Shown piece after piece: positions 1 to 11,900 of a stretch of 64,000 nucleotides of DNA. The notes beneath the pieces are model-generated. The model did no database searches, had not been told where the DNA came from, and saw nothing but the letters and a program-made list of their open reading frames with translations. Origin of the DNA: Symsagittifera roscoffensis (lineage: Eukaryota; Xenacoelomorpha; Acoela; Convolutidae); the NCBI RefSeq assembly GCF_963678635.1, contig NC_087067.1, positions 26,297,547 through 26,361,546 of the forward strand, read 5' to 3'. Positions within the stretch are counted from its first letter, which is position 1, and every line of letters begins with the position of its first letter. Position numbers and translations under genes: made by a program.

Positions 1-320
1 GATTATTACAAATAAGCTGAACTGGGTCTCTCAAACTATATTCCCGTTTTCGCAAAACTCTGATATGCTTAACTGTTGATCTAATTCTTTGTACAGAATA
101 TTCCTCACTTGGTACCCGGGGGATATAATTAGTTCGGAGTTCCACCGAATTAACCAAGAATATAGATTGCTTGGTACACTATTTACAATTTTTTCAAATA
201 AGCTGCAGATATTTACCAAGACCAGGCGAATAAACACAAAAACTATCTCCAAGAGAAAAATTGCAATTAGAATGAGTAAAAACTGGCAAATGGGTAAAAT
301 GGCAACCTATACTCAAAACT
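1..320. other. Non-coding, nothing recognised
   Basis: AT-rich sequence. Short open frames exist on both strands, but none has a recognisable domain, compositional shift or splice context. I see no repeat structure of note. Confidence 0.5.
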
Positions 321-563
321 TGATTATTTGATATTGTTACTCTTTGGTGGTTTTTTATTTGATTGCTCTTTTGCAGCCCCTTGCTCGTTGATATTTTTTA
401 AATGAGTGAGAAAAACCTATTTAATGTGAATTTGTTAATTCAAATTAGTATCACATTAAGCAGGCCCTTCACACTCAATTTTGAGAAAAAATGAAACATC
501 GATAAGACTGGAAAAGAGCAATCAAACCAAAACCACTAAGGAGTAACAATGTCAAATGATCAC
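321..563. mobile_element. Foldback MITE, about 243 bp
   Basis: Two inverted arms of roughly 50 bp (about 321-372 and 512-563) match at most positions. The left arm contains GATATTGTTACTC and TTGATTGCTCTTTT. The right arm contains their near-exact reverse complement. The 140-bp spacer has no ORF. No clear target-site duplication is visible, so the exact ends are uncertain. The structure suits a non-autonomous DNA transposon. Confidence 0.6.
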
Positions 564-2085
564 GTTTCAAGTATCAAACAAACTTTTCTAACCACTAAAA
601 TTACAACATATTGAAAGTCTTCATGAAATAAAATACTAAATGCGTGAAGCATCAGTAGCGCTTTTAAGCCCTTGTGCAGCTTATCAACATAATAGAATTG
701 CTAGCGTGGATACGGTCGCCTCATTATGATAGGTAAAAATGACAACGAGATATATTTTGAGCTGTTGGCAAACCAACGCAATAAGAGGCCAAATAATTAA
801 TTTTAAATGGATTGCGCAATAAGGACACTCCCTTTGTTCTTCTTTCCCTCATTCATTTTCTTTGAGCGTTGCGACAAAATTTTAACAAGTTCTGAGATTT
901 GTCATTGGATTCCAGAGAACTAGATACACTAAATTATGGGTCTACCCAGTGAATATAAAGTCCTTGTAATGAAATAAGGCTTCTGATTTTGAAAAAATTT
1001 GATGATCCTTACAAAAAATTTGTTTATTTTAAACGAAAAAATTTTAAGCCCTTCAGCTTGCGGTTATTCAAATCGAAGTGGTTTATTGTGCAAATCAATT
1101 TGCCGCACTATAGACATTTTCAGGCTTTTCATAAATATTAGAAAAACAGTAGCTAGTGAAAGCTTTTTGTTATTCTTCAAAAACGGGAAAAATGAAGATA
1201 CAACAGAAAACTGCTTGTAGTTAAAAAATGGCGCAATATTCGCTCTTCTGAGGAAAGAGGTTGAATTTTGCTGAGTTAAAAAATCCGCCTGAAATCTGAA
1301 TCTCTTACTAGTCTATCAACAGCTACTTAAATTTAAATTCCATTAGGAGCATGAAAATTGATGAAAAACGCAAAAAATAAGATAATTTTTCACTTCAAGT
1401 ATTATTAAGCTATTTTAAAAACTGTTTTATATCTTAATAGGAAATTTTTTGTTGAACAAAAAACAGCAAAAATGTAAAAGAAGTGTGAAATAACAATGCA
1501 AGCCATAAATATAATAAATATGATAACCAAATTTGAATATTTTTTAACTTCCGAGTATCCAAGAAAAAATAAAATCAGGTGAAATTTCCTCAATTTTCAG
1601 AAATCATTTTTAAAAGTCTTAACGTATGGTTCACCTTTTTTTGATAAGAGCGAATTATTTTGGAGAAACTGGATCCATGTCGAGTTTTATATACTACTGG
1701 AAAATCTAAAAACTAAAGTTTGGTTTGCAAAAAAAAGTTTTTCAAGTCGTTTTGCATCATTTTGCCCATTACTTAATAAAAAAAAATCCCAACATTAATA
1801 ACTTCGAGAAAAGCCATTGACAGATTCATTAAAATAAATAAATGCAGCTGCCCGGAAAACGACCAAGGACAACAAAGAGCTGCAAAAAAAGGACCCAAAA
1901 ATCTAAAAATTTGCATTCCTAAAGCAAGCGCTCGATTCAAATTGCTAGTATTTTTCGCCTTAGGTAGCAAAGAAAAGACTTCTTCAGCTACATGCACATG
2001 TAATTCTCACTTCAATCAATTCACAATATTTCACAAGGCCAGCGAGCAACCTTTCAAAAGTGAGAAGAACTACAAAATAGAAAAG
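564..2085. other. Non-coding, nothing recognised
   Basis: AT-rich sequence with homopolymer A and T runs. Small open frames are of chance length. I see no repeats, RNA genes or domains. Confidence 0.5.
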
Positions 2086-2400
2086 AGGCAACACTAGACA
2101 TCATCATACAAGGACCGAGAAGGTCTCGAACTCTTTAAATTTCGACTATCATGATACACTTCAAAATGCAGATGAACCGAGCATATTGAAAAATAGGTTA
2201 ACCGAGACATATTTATAGCAAAATTGAGTTTCTCCGATCTCTAGAGTGCACTTGGTATTCGAGCAGGAAAAACAATATACGATACCTTAAAACTTCTGTC
2301 TTACAGAAAGGGTCACAGCAAACACGCGTTGAAAGAAGAATCCATGCCAGGAAAGTAACCCAGCAATTTCAATATATTCTGCTACCAGTTTTGGTTAAGA
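2086..2400 (+). pseudogene. Possible decayed gag remnant
   Basis: This stretch is richer in C and G than its surroundings and reads through several interrupted frames on the + strand. It lies just upstream of recognisable protease and reverse transcriptase remnants in the same orientation, which is where gag would be expected. No gag motif is clear, so the call rests on position and composition only. Confidence 0.22.
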
Positions 2401-2549
2401 AAAAAATCTCTTATAGCAGTTTAAGTTAAGAAAAACTATATGCACTGCACTAGAACTTAAGTGGCTAAAACGTGACAAGAAACGACACTTTACCTACTAA
2501 TAAAATAATAAAACAGTACACAAGAACCAATGTCGATCAGCAGGTGCAA

Positions 2550-2896
2550 CAAGAGGAAGATTAGAACTTCATTGGCTCGGAGAGCGAAGTAACGGACATT
2601 TTACTGTCTACGCCAGAACCCTCCCTCCAAAAGGTAACCGTCAAAAATCTGGAAGTAATAAATTCCGCCGCTGCTAGAACAATGCGTTTCAGTATTACAC
2701 TGAAAATGAGACGATCCTTGTTCAATGCAACTATTGACACCCAAAGCTCCGTATCGTTCGCCAACAAGCAAACTGCTCATCTACTGCTAGCAAAAATCAA
2801 AATGCAAAGACTCTGTTTTCAAACCAGAAACCAATCAGAACAGCAAATTCTGACGAAAAGCACAAGCCAATCAAGCTTTATGAAGCACTGTAACTA
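2550..2896 (+). pseudogene. Decayed retroelement aspartic protease
   Basis: One frame (about 2682-2896) contains a retroviral-type protease region. A beta-strand-like stretch is followed by the active-site tetrad, which here reads D-T-Q-S (codons at 2736-2747) instead of the family's D-T-G-S. The glycine that shapes the active-site loop is therefore replaced, so the enzyme should be dead. The piece sits about 250 bp upstream of reverse transcriptase remnants on the same strand, the gypsy pol order. It is interrupted upstream and downstream. Confidence 0.5.
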
Positions 2897-3109
2897 GACA
2901 TCTTTTGAAACGATTAACGAATCAAAGGTTCATAATTTTTAATATTAGAAGATTGTACAAAATGTCTGCTAGGGTTAAAACCGAACCAGGTAAGTTTACG
3001 ATTCAGCTTAAGCTTCCTCCAAAAACATCAATTTCATAGCGGGATTTTGACATTTTTTTGAAGTCGCCACTCAAGTCGCTATACAAGATTCAAGGAGAAA
3101 AGTTCCCAT

Positions 3110-3700
3110 TTTATACAAGCGAAGGTTGAAGACATAACTAAAAAGCTAATGGAGGAAGGCCACACGATCAAGCTAAAAAGAGCAGCGACCACATCGTTGT
3201 TCCAGTAATTTTCAGCGCCAAAAAGATGGCACAATGAAGTTGGACGCAAAGCCAAAGCACTATCAAATTAAAAGGAAAAAACTCTTAGATAAATTAGCTC
3301 AGGTTATCACTTCCAGACCAGAAGGAAAGCTTACGTAGATATAAAGAATCCAATCAGTCAATTATCCATAGCTGAATACGAGCAAACATTGCATTCTCAG
3401 CATTTTGTGCGGCCAAGATACTGGCATACAATGATTCAAAACAGGTTTTTATGGAATAACAGGAGTTTCGACGAAAGTTCTGAAGACGATAGACAACACG
3501 GTTTCAGAGCTACAAAATCAATTCTGAGTTTTAGACGGCATCCTCATAGTTTCAAAAGATTAAAGTTTGAAATATAATAAGACAGTGGAAAAAGTAATGC
3601 CAAAGATAAACAAAAAATTTGAACTCAAACTAATTAAGAGCGATTTTGTGAAAACCACTTCCAACGTTGTTTTCGAATTCGACGTTGTTGACGTTACACC
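3110..3700 (+). pseudogene. Decayed Ty3/gypsy reverse transcriptase
   Basis: Broken frames on the + strand carry stretches typical of the fingers and palm of gypsy reverse transcriptase. There is a lysine-rich 'EEGH' segment near 3145-3180, a Pro-Val-Ile-Phe-Ser-Ala-Lys-Lys segment near 3200-3225, and a catalytic-loop remnant at 3534-3551. The remnant reads L-D-G-I-L-I-V, so the second catalytic aspartate is lost. Multiple frameshifts and stops separate these pieces. Together with the upstream protease they form an old pol pseudogene, later interrupted near 3990 by a MITE. I recognise no integrase. Confidence 0.55.
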
Positions 3701-3989
3701 AGAGCATTCACAAACAGAACGATTGGATTGAAAATCATGTCTACCGTTTTCAAAATATAATCGGAAAAAACATTCACAAACAGAAGTTTGGATTCAAAAT
3801 TAAGTCTACAGTTATTCAAAGTTTTAATTGGAAAAAGTCAAAGTCACTAATAAAACATATATTACAGAAACTAGTAAGCTGATCAGGAATAATCACATAT
3901 CGCATAAACCTAAGTTCACGTAAACGTTATGTCGAATAAAACCTAAAAATCACGTGTCGCACGAACCATCGGTCAAATTTTAAGGTTAA

Positions 3990-4709
3990 CCCGCACAGGA
4001 GTTCCATGGATAATAATCGATTAATTTGATTTTCGTGGTCTGTCTCAATAAATTTCGATAATAATCGATATAATCGATTAAAAATGGATTATAATGAAAC
4101 TATTTTCTAATCAATAAAATCCGAATATAATCGATTATAATCGATTATTTTTGAAAGAAAATGAAATTTTTTTCGAGGCAAAATAATCCATTTTTAATCA
4201 ATTATAATCGATTATAATGGATTTTTTCGAGGGGTTATTCTTGAAATTTACAATTTTGTTCAAAGTTATCTCATTTCCTGTTTAGTGCAATTGCTACGAA
4301 TTACGTTTCATAAAATGTTACATTTCAGAATAAAATTTATATTTTTTTGTCTCTACTTTTTTTTAATCCATCGCAGTTTAACGAACACTTCATTTCACAG
4401 TTTTTTTGACCAAAACTTTAAAAAAAACTAAATTTTCAGGGGTTTGAATTAGATTATCATAGCTTCCCCCACCGGAGTTCCATGGATAATAATTATACGT
4501 TTTTTTAACCCAGTTTTTTTAATGGATTATAATGGATTATAATGGATTTTTTTTTCAAAAAAATCGATTTTAATGACCACATAATCGATTACGTGGTCTA
4601 AATTTGCCACAATAATGGATTATAATGGATTATAATGGATTATAATGACAACATTTTAGACAAAATTTTTCCATTGTAATCGATTATTATCCATGGAATT
4701 CCGGTGCGG
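3990..4709. mobile_element. MITE with CCGCAC termini and TAATCGATTA core
   Basis: The left end (CCGCACAGGAGTTCCATGG, from 3991) and the right end (its near reverse complement, ending GTGCGG at 4709) form inverted terminal repeats of about 35 bp. A third copy of the CCATGGATAATAAT motif lies inside near 4472-4490. The interior is built of repeated TAATCGATTATAATGG-like palindromic units. AAGGTT flanks both ends (3982-3987 and 4711-4716) as a possible imperfect 9-bp duplication. There is no coding capacity. Confidence 0.7.
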
Positions 4710-5495
4710 AAAGGTTCAAAATACGCGTCAACCAACACACCGAACCAGCCTCTACCCAAGTGTAACACAAGCAACGCTGTACAGGCAGTGCCATGAACGG
4801 ACATGTCACTTGTTTCATCGTCAACGAAGGATCCGACTCGGAAAACTAGGCAGCAAAATTCACGAGACTTGACCAGCTACAAGAGAAGACAATGAAGTTG
4901 AACGCATCGCCGAGGAACACAAGGAGGAATCCGTCACCCATACTGGCCGCTGCATAAACCAGTTCGCCAATTGTGGTTCGCAACATATCAACCTGGGGTA
5001 ATTACCATTCTCACTTTATTTTCGTACAGCTTGCCAGAACATGAGGTACCAATAGGCTCAGAACCATACAGATATTAAACCAGTCAGTGTGTAGCACTAG
5101 GTGAGCGTTTATTCTTAATCATTCCCACAAAAGCAGTAAGGCGAACTTGAAACAGCAGGTCAAAATAGCCATTACCGAGAACACTTCGCAAGAGGCGGCT
5201 GTACAGAAAAGATATGTGACCAAAAAAGGATTTCCAGGGCAATCGCAATTTCATCCACCCGAAAAACAAAACTATTGGAAAAACAACAAGGAGGGCGAAA
5301 TGCCAATAGAAGCGCAGCGGTGGAAAACATAATGATTAACAAGTCTGAATCAAATTCAACAGATCATATGGATGAATCAACAAACAAGCTCCGTTTTTCT
5401 GGAAGACCGCTAAAGCATTCGTTAAAGAATGTTGCGGGATGGATGCAACGTACAAATATAAAAATTGTATTGTCCATCAATTATCTGAGGTAAAA
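4710..5495 (+). other. C/A-rich retroelement-like fragment, unclassified
   Basis: Base composition differs from the AT-rich surroundings: it is CA-rich on the + strand, with short interrupted frames. Around 5147-5335 a frame is rich in K, Q, N and G and resembles a gag C-terminal basic tail. This is suggestive only. It may be the continuation of the decayed gypsy element split by the MITE at 3990-4709, or a separate fragment. Confidence 0.25.
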
Positions 5496-5544
5496 AACCT
5501 AATTCGTATGTTGACGTTGACAATTGTTTAAGTTTTAAGTCACG

Positions 5545-5660
5545 AAGCTGCCATGTCTATGTTAATGTAAATTAGATGGGCGCTGTCAGTTAGAACGGAA
5601 TTTAACTCTTTATCTGCCGACAGCTATTAAAAAGCTTAGTTGGCACAATATTTCATTGAT
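5545..5660. repeat. Direct repeat copy 1
   Basis: This block (TATGTTAATGTAAATTAGAT, then an AACTC segment, then a TTGGCACA segment) recurs in diverged form at about 6060-6150. It could be the decayed flanks of an older insertion. Confidence 0.4.
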
Positions 5661-6057
5661 ACTTCTATACTTTTGTTCTCCATTTATTGCTACAAATTTT
5701 ATGTTTTTAAAGTTAAGTTTTAATCGACAAGTTCAGGGCGGTGGGGGTCGGGGAGGGGGGAGCATATAGGGTTAAATAGTAAATTCAAACAGCAATAAGT
5801 CAACTTTATTGTTCTTGATAAACTTTTTATTGTAACAAACAATCATACTCATTTTATTCGAATTTATCGAAAAACAAGACTTGAAATTCTGTTCAAAATT
5901 TATTTTGAAAAAAATGGATTTTTTTTCAGAATAGAAATGGTTTATTTCTAAACTAAGAAAGGAAATAGAGAGTTTCTGTACCGAAAATACAAGAAAACCT
6001 GCGTAGATAATCTAACAAACATTTCTATCTAGAAAAAGAGCCTACGCTGGGAACGGG

Positions 6058-6152
6058 TAGTTTATGTTAATGTGAATTAAATCGGTGCAGAATGGAGTTT
6101 AACTCTCTCTGGACAGCAATTGAAAAAATTACATTGGCGCATTCCTTTTGCA
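6058..6152. repeat. Direct repeat copy 2
   Basis: Diverged copy of the block at 5545-5660 in the same orientation. It shares the TATGTTAATGTGAATTAAAT start, GGAGTTTAACTCT and the ATTGGCGCA end. The 500-bp spacing rules out a simple tandem repeat. Confidence 0.4.
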
Positions 6153-6884
6153 GTTTATGGGCGCTTTTTATACAACTTTCAGCAGACAAAATACAATTGA
6201 TCTCAAAAAGTGCGTAAAAATTTTAGCAATAATATGAAACAAAAGAAAAAACAAAAAAAACTCATCAAACTTTTGAGAACATCCCCTCCTTCTTTTTTAC
6301 TTACACAAAATCTCAAACGATAATTTTTGAGCCTGTGAAAACATCTAAAATTTGATTCCTTTTATGGTTATCTAAACAACGGAACGAACATAAAGTATCT
6401 GCTAAATTCACACGTTGAAAGCTGATATGCTTTATCGCGAAAGGTTTTTGATCCAGAAACGGAGTGCTTGCAATTTCTGCAAAAGATTGATCTCGATAGA
6501 AATGGGTTTAAAAAAGTAAGCATAACAATAAAGCATTTACAACAATTAAATTTTTAAATTTATTTGTTTCGTTTTTTTTCTTAGTTGGCTCTTGAAACTT
6601 TGTCTCATAAAATCACTCAAACAAGGATAAACAAAATATTCGAAGAAACTGGTTTGTGTTATCAATTGAGTTTCAAAGATCAGTATTTGCAGTAGAAATT
6701 ATCATTGTAGCATTAGTTTTGCTGTGGAAAACATTGCAACTGCAGCTGCCCCCAGCCCAAAAAGGGCAGCAAAAGTGACAAATGGTGTATATTTATAGCT
6801 CAATTTAGTAAGACTTGAATGCCTTTTTTATGATATATTACCCTATCTCACTTCCTCTGACAGTTTTTGGCAAAACATGATTAA
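6153..6884. other. Non-coding, nothing recognised
   Basis: AT-rich sequence without ORFs of note or repeats that I can pair with other places in the window. Confidence 0.5.
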
Positions 6885-7679
6885 CCGGGTTGACCAAAAA
6901 TGTCGGTGAAACAATTCTTACATCGAAAAACACGTCAAAATCAAATTTCAAGCATTTTCNNNNNNNNNNNNNNNNNNNNNNNNNNNNNNNNNNNNNNNNN
7001 NNNNNNNNNNNNNNNNNNNNNNNNNNNNNNNNNNNNNNNNNNNNNNNNNNNNNNNNNNNNNNNNNNNNNNNNNNNNNNNNNNNNNNNNNNNNNNNNNNNN
7101 NNNNNNNNNNNNNNNNNNNNNNNNNNNNNNNNNNNNNNNNNNNNNNNNNNNNNNNNNNNAAAAAAAATTTTTGCATGCAAAATTTAATATTTTGTGTGCA
7201 TAACGTAGTCCTGGATACGATAAAATTGGCTTTTATTTTCTTTTCACTTAATTTTTTTTTCAAAAACGCTGAAAATTCCTTTTTCTTTTGTATGGGGTGT
7301 TAATGTACGCCTTGATCAATGTCTGATAATTTGAAAATTCAAAAATTTAATATAATCATCATTAAAAAATTCAGGTGGTTTTTTATGCATTGTAAATGCA
7401 AGACCGTCCAACCTTTGGTGTTTTGAGTAACCAAGGTCTTTGTCACATGTGTTCGGTTGCAACTACAACCGAAAATTTTTCGGAAACTAAATTTAGAAAG
7501 AAAAAATCAAAATTTTTGGTTTATCGGAAAACACCTATCATACAATTTTCATATATGGAAAAATGCTTATCATAGAGTTTTCATACAGTTTTCTGTACGT
7601 ATGGAATTGTATGAAATTGTATGCCAAGAATTTTCTCATATATGGAAATTGTATGATAAGAAGTTTTGGTCAACCCGGG
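6885..7679. mobile_element. MITE with CCGGGTTGACC ends, contains assembly gap
   Basis: The left terminus CCGGGTTGACCAAAAATG (from 6885) mirrors the right terminus, whose reverse complement reads CCCGGGTTGACCAAAAC (ending 7679). The interior near 7530-7660 is a run of short inverted units around CATACAATTTTCATATATGG. A segment of about 200 bp (7165-7370) is nearly identical to 35868-36070. The assembly gap lies inside the element. No transposase is visible. Confidence 0.7.
6960..7159. other. Assembly gap, 200 N
   Basis: Exactly 200 undetermined bases, probably a fixed-size placeholder. The gap lies inside a palindrome-rich MITE, the kind of sequence that breaks assemblies. Open frames reading through it are meaningless. 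Confidence 0.95.
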
Positions 7680-8072
7680 AAGATTAACAGACGCTATGCG
7701 CCAAAACTATCATGATTCCGGTTTAAGTCGTAAACTCGCAACACTTTTCGATTGGTTAACTTTCTTACCATAAACATATCTTAGTTTTTACCAGATCTTA
7801 ATATTTTTTTGTTTCCTCTATTTTATTGATTTTTTGTGTGAAAATTGATCTAGCTTTTAAACACGTCTTAACCCTTTAGCCCTTTGTCGCAAATTCGTTT
7901 GCAGTACCGATTGTTAAAACTATCTGTTGCTTTAAACCTATAAACCTACTTAAGTTCCTTTCAAAACATACACCAAGAGTATTTGTTATAAGTCTGCAAA
8001 ATTTCTTTTTTATCAACATTATCGGTGCCTGCCAAAAGTGGTGAAATTTTTGGACAACATTGTTCATTTTGA
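7680..8072. other. Non-coding, nothing recognised
   Basis: AT-rich spacer between two MITEs. I see no feature. Confidence 0.5.
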
Positions 8073-9048
8073 CCCGCATCCAAGTTTAGGCATAAGTAAT
8101 CGATTATATATGATGATTTTTTGACAATTATAATTGATTATAATTACTAAAATTAGGTGTTTAAAGGGTTAATAATTGATTTTAAACGTGATAATTTCCA
8201 AGAAATTATAATCTCTTATAATCGATTATAATTGATTATACTTCTTATAAAAAAACTCTTCAAATCAATTATAATCGATTAACATCGATTTAAATCTCTT
8301 ATTTCGCCAAAATTTTGTCAATTCAAAACTATGTTCGAATTATATCTTATGGGTTATTAATTTGGTATCAATAAGAAAATCTCTAAGAGAGAGATCTCTT
8401 GAACACTTTGGTTCATCTGAACACAAAGTTTTACCACGAAACAAAAGTTCCATAGAGATACTTTCATATTAGTGGAAAGGTTCCCGCGGTAGATGAAAAG
8501 TAATCTTTCCGAATCAATAATGAAACTAAATCAATTTGCTGATGTTTTAGTGGTTAAAAAAGCTAAAATATGCATCACAAAACAACTCTAAAGAGGAAAA
8601 AATGAAAAAAAAAAACCTTATAAGTTTGAATTGATTGGAAAACTTTAAAAACATTTTTCTCATTTTTCATAGGAACCAACGTCTACAAAAAGCATAAAAT
8701 ATAAGCAGCCTAGATGGAACTTCGAAGACAAAATTGACAAGCAAAAGGGATATTAATCAATTATAATTGATTATAATGGATTTTTGTGCAAAACTAATGA
8801 AATAGAAATTTGAATTAAAATGTTGGATTATAATCAATTATAAATGTTTATAATTGAATCGAAAAATATACGAATGAATAATCGATTATAATCGATTATA
8901 ATGGATTATAGTTAATTATAATTTGATTTTAAAAAGAGATATTATAATTGATTATTAATCGGTTAAAATCGATTGTTTCTCAATTTTAGTAAGACTGGTA
9001 CTAAAATCGTAATATAATCGATTATTAACGCTTGAAACTGGATGCGGG
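8073..9048. mobile_element. MITE with CCCGCATCC ends and TAATCGATTA arrays
   Basis: The left end CCCGCATCCAAGTTTAGG (from 8073) is matched by a right end whose reverse complement starts CCCGCATCCAGTTTC (ending 9048). Both ends run directly into TAATCGATTAT palindromes, and arrays of these units fill 8090-8290 and 8750-9030. GA flanks both ends as a possible 2-bp duplication. A unique middle (about 8300-8740) has no ORF. The same left end recurs at 23084. Confidence 0.7.
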
Positions 9049-10233
9049 GATGTTCTTGGTAAATTGATCAATGGGTTCAGCTGAATGGTCTCATGAAAAG
9101 CACGAATCAAGCGGAATTTTGGAGCGCAATGCATGGATGCAAAACTGTTCAGCAGTCTGAAAGCAATGCAAACCATGATCGGAACAATCAGAAAAACCTA
9201 TACAAGGAAAACGGATTGATCGGAAAGTGAGAAAAGAGAAATAGGTTCAGCCGGAATTTTTTTCTAAATTCCGATTTTTTATAGCCGTTTTTAGCAAAAA
9301 CTGAAAAAAGAATGATGAGCCAGAAACTTTGTAATGGCTAGGTCGGAAATATTGCAATTTTTCTCCTATAGTTCAGATGTTATATACTTTTTTTGGATTG
9401 TTTTTTGTCTGAAAATGGCCGTGAAAATGCTTCAGAGTTTGCCTAAAACTTCTGTTTTGTAAATTCTTTGGACAAATAATAATCAAAAACCGTGACCTAT
9501 AAGGCTGTGACAGTCCAAAATTAGTAATGGTTAACGGCATGACTCCAAACGGCATGTGATTTACAAGTATGAAAAACGAAGCTGCAATAAAATGAATATC
9601 ATTCCTGATAAAAATTGCTTAAGAAAATATTCTGTTTTTCTTTTAATCAATGAGACGACAAGTGAGCAAGTAGAATATAGAAATTTAAATCATTTTTTTG
9701 AGAAACTTATTTTTCCACGCTAACAGCTAAAACTTTTCAAGATATTTTTCAATGATTGGCAATAGAGGTTTAAACGGCTGAAGCTATTTCATTCTGCATG
9801 AAATACTGAAATCACTTGTTCAACAGTCTAAATTAAAGTCATGTAGTCCTAAAAGTCTGCTTTTGAGAAAAGCAAATGCACAGTTTTGACGCGGCTTCCG
9901 CATTCAAAATGAGTGTAAATTGGCGTCAAAGGTGTCTTTAAAAATGTTTAGGGTTCGTCTGCCGAGAATGCATATAATAAAATAGAAGTAGAGCAAGGAA
10001 CAATTTTGCGACCCGCGGGAGAGCAAATTGCGCATACATAACATAAATTGGTACTAAAATTTGCAAAAGGAAAAACTGAAAATTCCAAAAAATAAGTATA
10101 AGTAGAAATATTAAAGCTGACCAAAACAAAAACCTTACCAAAATACCCGATGCTTCACTAAATTGTATATAGAAAAAAACAGAAATGATTTCATGAAGCA
10201 GCTGAATTTGGACTATGAAACAGCGTACGCGTA
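9049..10233. other. Non-coding, nothing recognised
   Basis: No domain-bearing frame or structured repeat. Small open frames near 9373-9555 and 9938-10246 (minus) lack any family signature and are hydrophobic only because of T-rich composition. Confidence 0.45.
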
Positions 10234-11390
10234 CCCGCACTGCCATAAATGGTTTCGGATTGATTTAGAATGACTTTGAATAATTTTAAATCAATCTAAA
10301 TTGATTAATAGGGTAAATTTTAGGGACTGAATGGATTTTAAATTGATTCAAACTGATCAATTTCTTCAGCATTATGGATTGACTTAAATCTATTTAAATC
10401 TATTTGGAGGGATTTTTCATTTCACTAAAATCCAACTGAATATGTCCAAAAACCATTTGAATCCTTTTTGAAGACCCTGAGCAGATAAATTTTAGTGTCT
10501 AAAAATCTATTTCAAATCAATTTAAGCAAAAATATGTGACAAAATAATGATCCAAAAAATTGATTTTGAGATCAAAAACATGCATTCAAATTGTAGATCA
10601 TCATTGTAAATCAGACTTAGGCATTAACGTGTATAAAAAATCAAAAAACTGTTCAATATGAATCAGATTTTGAGCTCAAAATATGCAATTAAGTCATAGA
10701 AAATCAGACTTTGAGAAAAGATTCATGTAAAAAATCAACTAACTGGTTGATATAAATCAGATTTTGAGCAAAATTGGCCAAAAACCTGTTTTACGAATCA
10801 AGAAAATGGTCGATGCAAATCAGATTTTGAGCTCAATGATATTCTATAAATTTGCTCAAAATAAACAATGCAAGCCAGATTTTTTGCAAATTTTTATATA
10901 ATAAATCAAAAAATGGTTGATTTAAATCAAATGGCAACTTAAATCATTCCAAATTGGACTGAAATTTGAGTTTTGAATATTATTTGTTCTTATATTACCA
11001 GACGATATGGATGTATAATTAAAAATAGTGGACGATGATAAGTGCAACAAAAACTCAAAAATGAAGAAATTGGAAAGAAGAATCTGTGTAAATTGATGAA
11101 AAACCACTTAAATTCCCCTAAAAACAAAAACAATTAAATATTTCACAAAATGAATTTTAGTCAATTTAAAATCAATTTGGATCAAACTTTTTAGCTGGGA
11201 CTTGATCTATTTAAACCAACTTTAAATTGATCCAAATCAATTTTCATTTTTTCTTTATAACCGGCATTTATTTTTCGTGCTAAAATTGTTCTCAAATTAA
11301 TCTACATACGTTTTTTTATGATGAAACTGATTTCAATTTTTCTACATGTTTTTTCATGCTAAAAATCTAATCCATTTTTGTCAGTGCGGG
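10234..11390. mobile_element. MITE with CCCGCACTG ends, TA target duplication
   Basis: The left end CCCGCACTGCCATAAATGG (10234 onward) is mirrored by the right end (CCATTTTTGTCAGTGCGGG, ending 11390). TA lies immediately outside both ends, consistent with a TA duplication. The interior has AAATTGATTTAAATC-like units near each end and a middle of repeated CAGATTTTGAGCTCAAAA-type units. No ORF. Partial relatives lie at 22319 and 37335-37532. Confidence 0.75.
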
Positions 11391-11550
11391 TAAGTCTATA
11401 GTGCTCATTCAAACTATCCGGGCACAACCAACAAGATCCGAAAATTGGGTTAAGATGAGACAAAAAGTGAACAGAACAAAAGTTGCTTAGGTATTTATCA
11501 AAAACTATTATGATGCAATTTTTCTCCAAACTTCTTAACGAACTTCTTAG

Positions 11551-11552
<2 letters not shown>

Positions 11553-11602
<50 letters not shown>
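11553..11602. repeat. (AT)25 microsatellite
   Basis: An uninterrupted AT dinucleotide run of 50 bp. It abuts the start of a hAT-like MITE copy. Confidence 0.95.
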
Positions 11603-11603
<1 letters not shown>

Positions 11604-11604
<1 letters not shown>

Positions 11605-11900
11605 GGGGAGGGATTTAGGTGAGGGCGGACGCCTCTTTCTCAGGGATTCGACCCCAAGCCGACCCCAGGGTTCCCCTTTGTACTATTTTGAGATATCCAT
11701 TTTTGGTGAGCGACCCTTAAATTTTTCTCAAGGCGCCTTTGGCGCCAATATATACTATTTTGAGGGGGGAGCGCGCGCCAAAAAACGCAATTTTTTGGCC
11801 AAAATTTTCCAAAATATGCCTAACAACATCTTTTTTGGCCTATTTTTTCAAAGTTTTCAAAATTTTTTTGAAAATTCCCTTTTGTGTGGAATCTTTGCTG
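11604..11900 (+). mobile_element. Degenerate hAT-like MITE copy
   Basis: Starts CGGGGAGGGATTTAGG and contains TTTGTACTATTTTGAG, AAGGCGCC and a CAATTTTTTGGCC segment. These are shared in the same order with 53835-54240, and related pieces occur at 17480-17600 (inverted), 50325-50667 and 52571-52932. A long open frame across it is created by the AT microsatellite plus repeat and is not a gene. Confidence 0.6.

Noticed and set aside
6838-7303. Several open frames of 80-140 codons crossing the N gap
   Set aside because: They exist only because undetermined bases produce no stops. The flanks are MITE sequence.
8090-9035. CRISPR-like array of TAATCGATTA repeats
   Set aside because: The units are palindromic, variable in spacing, without unique spacers of constant length, and lie in a eukaryotic MITE.
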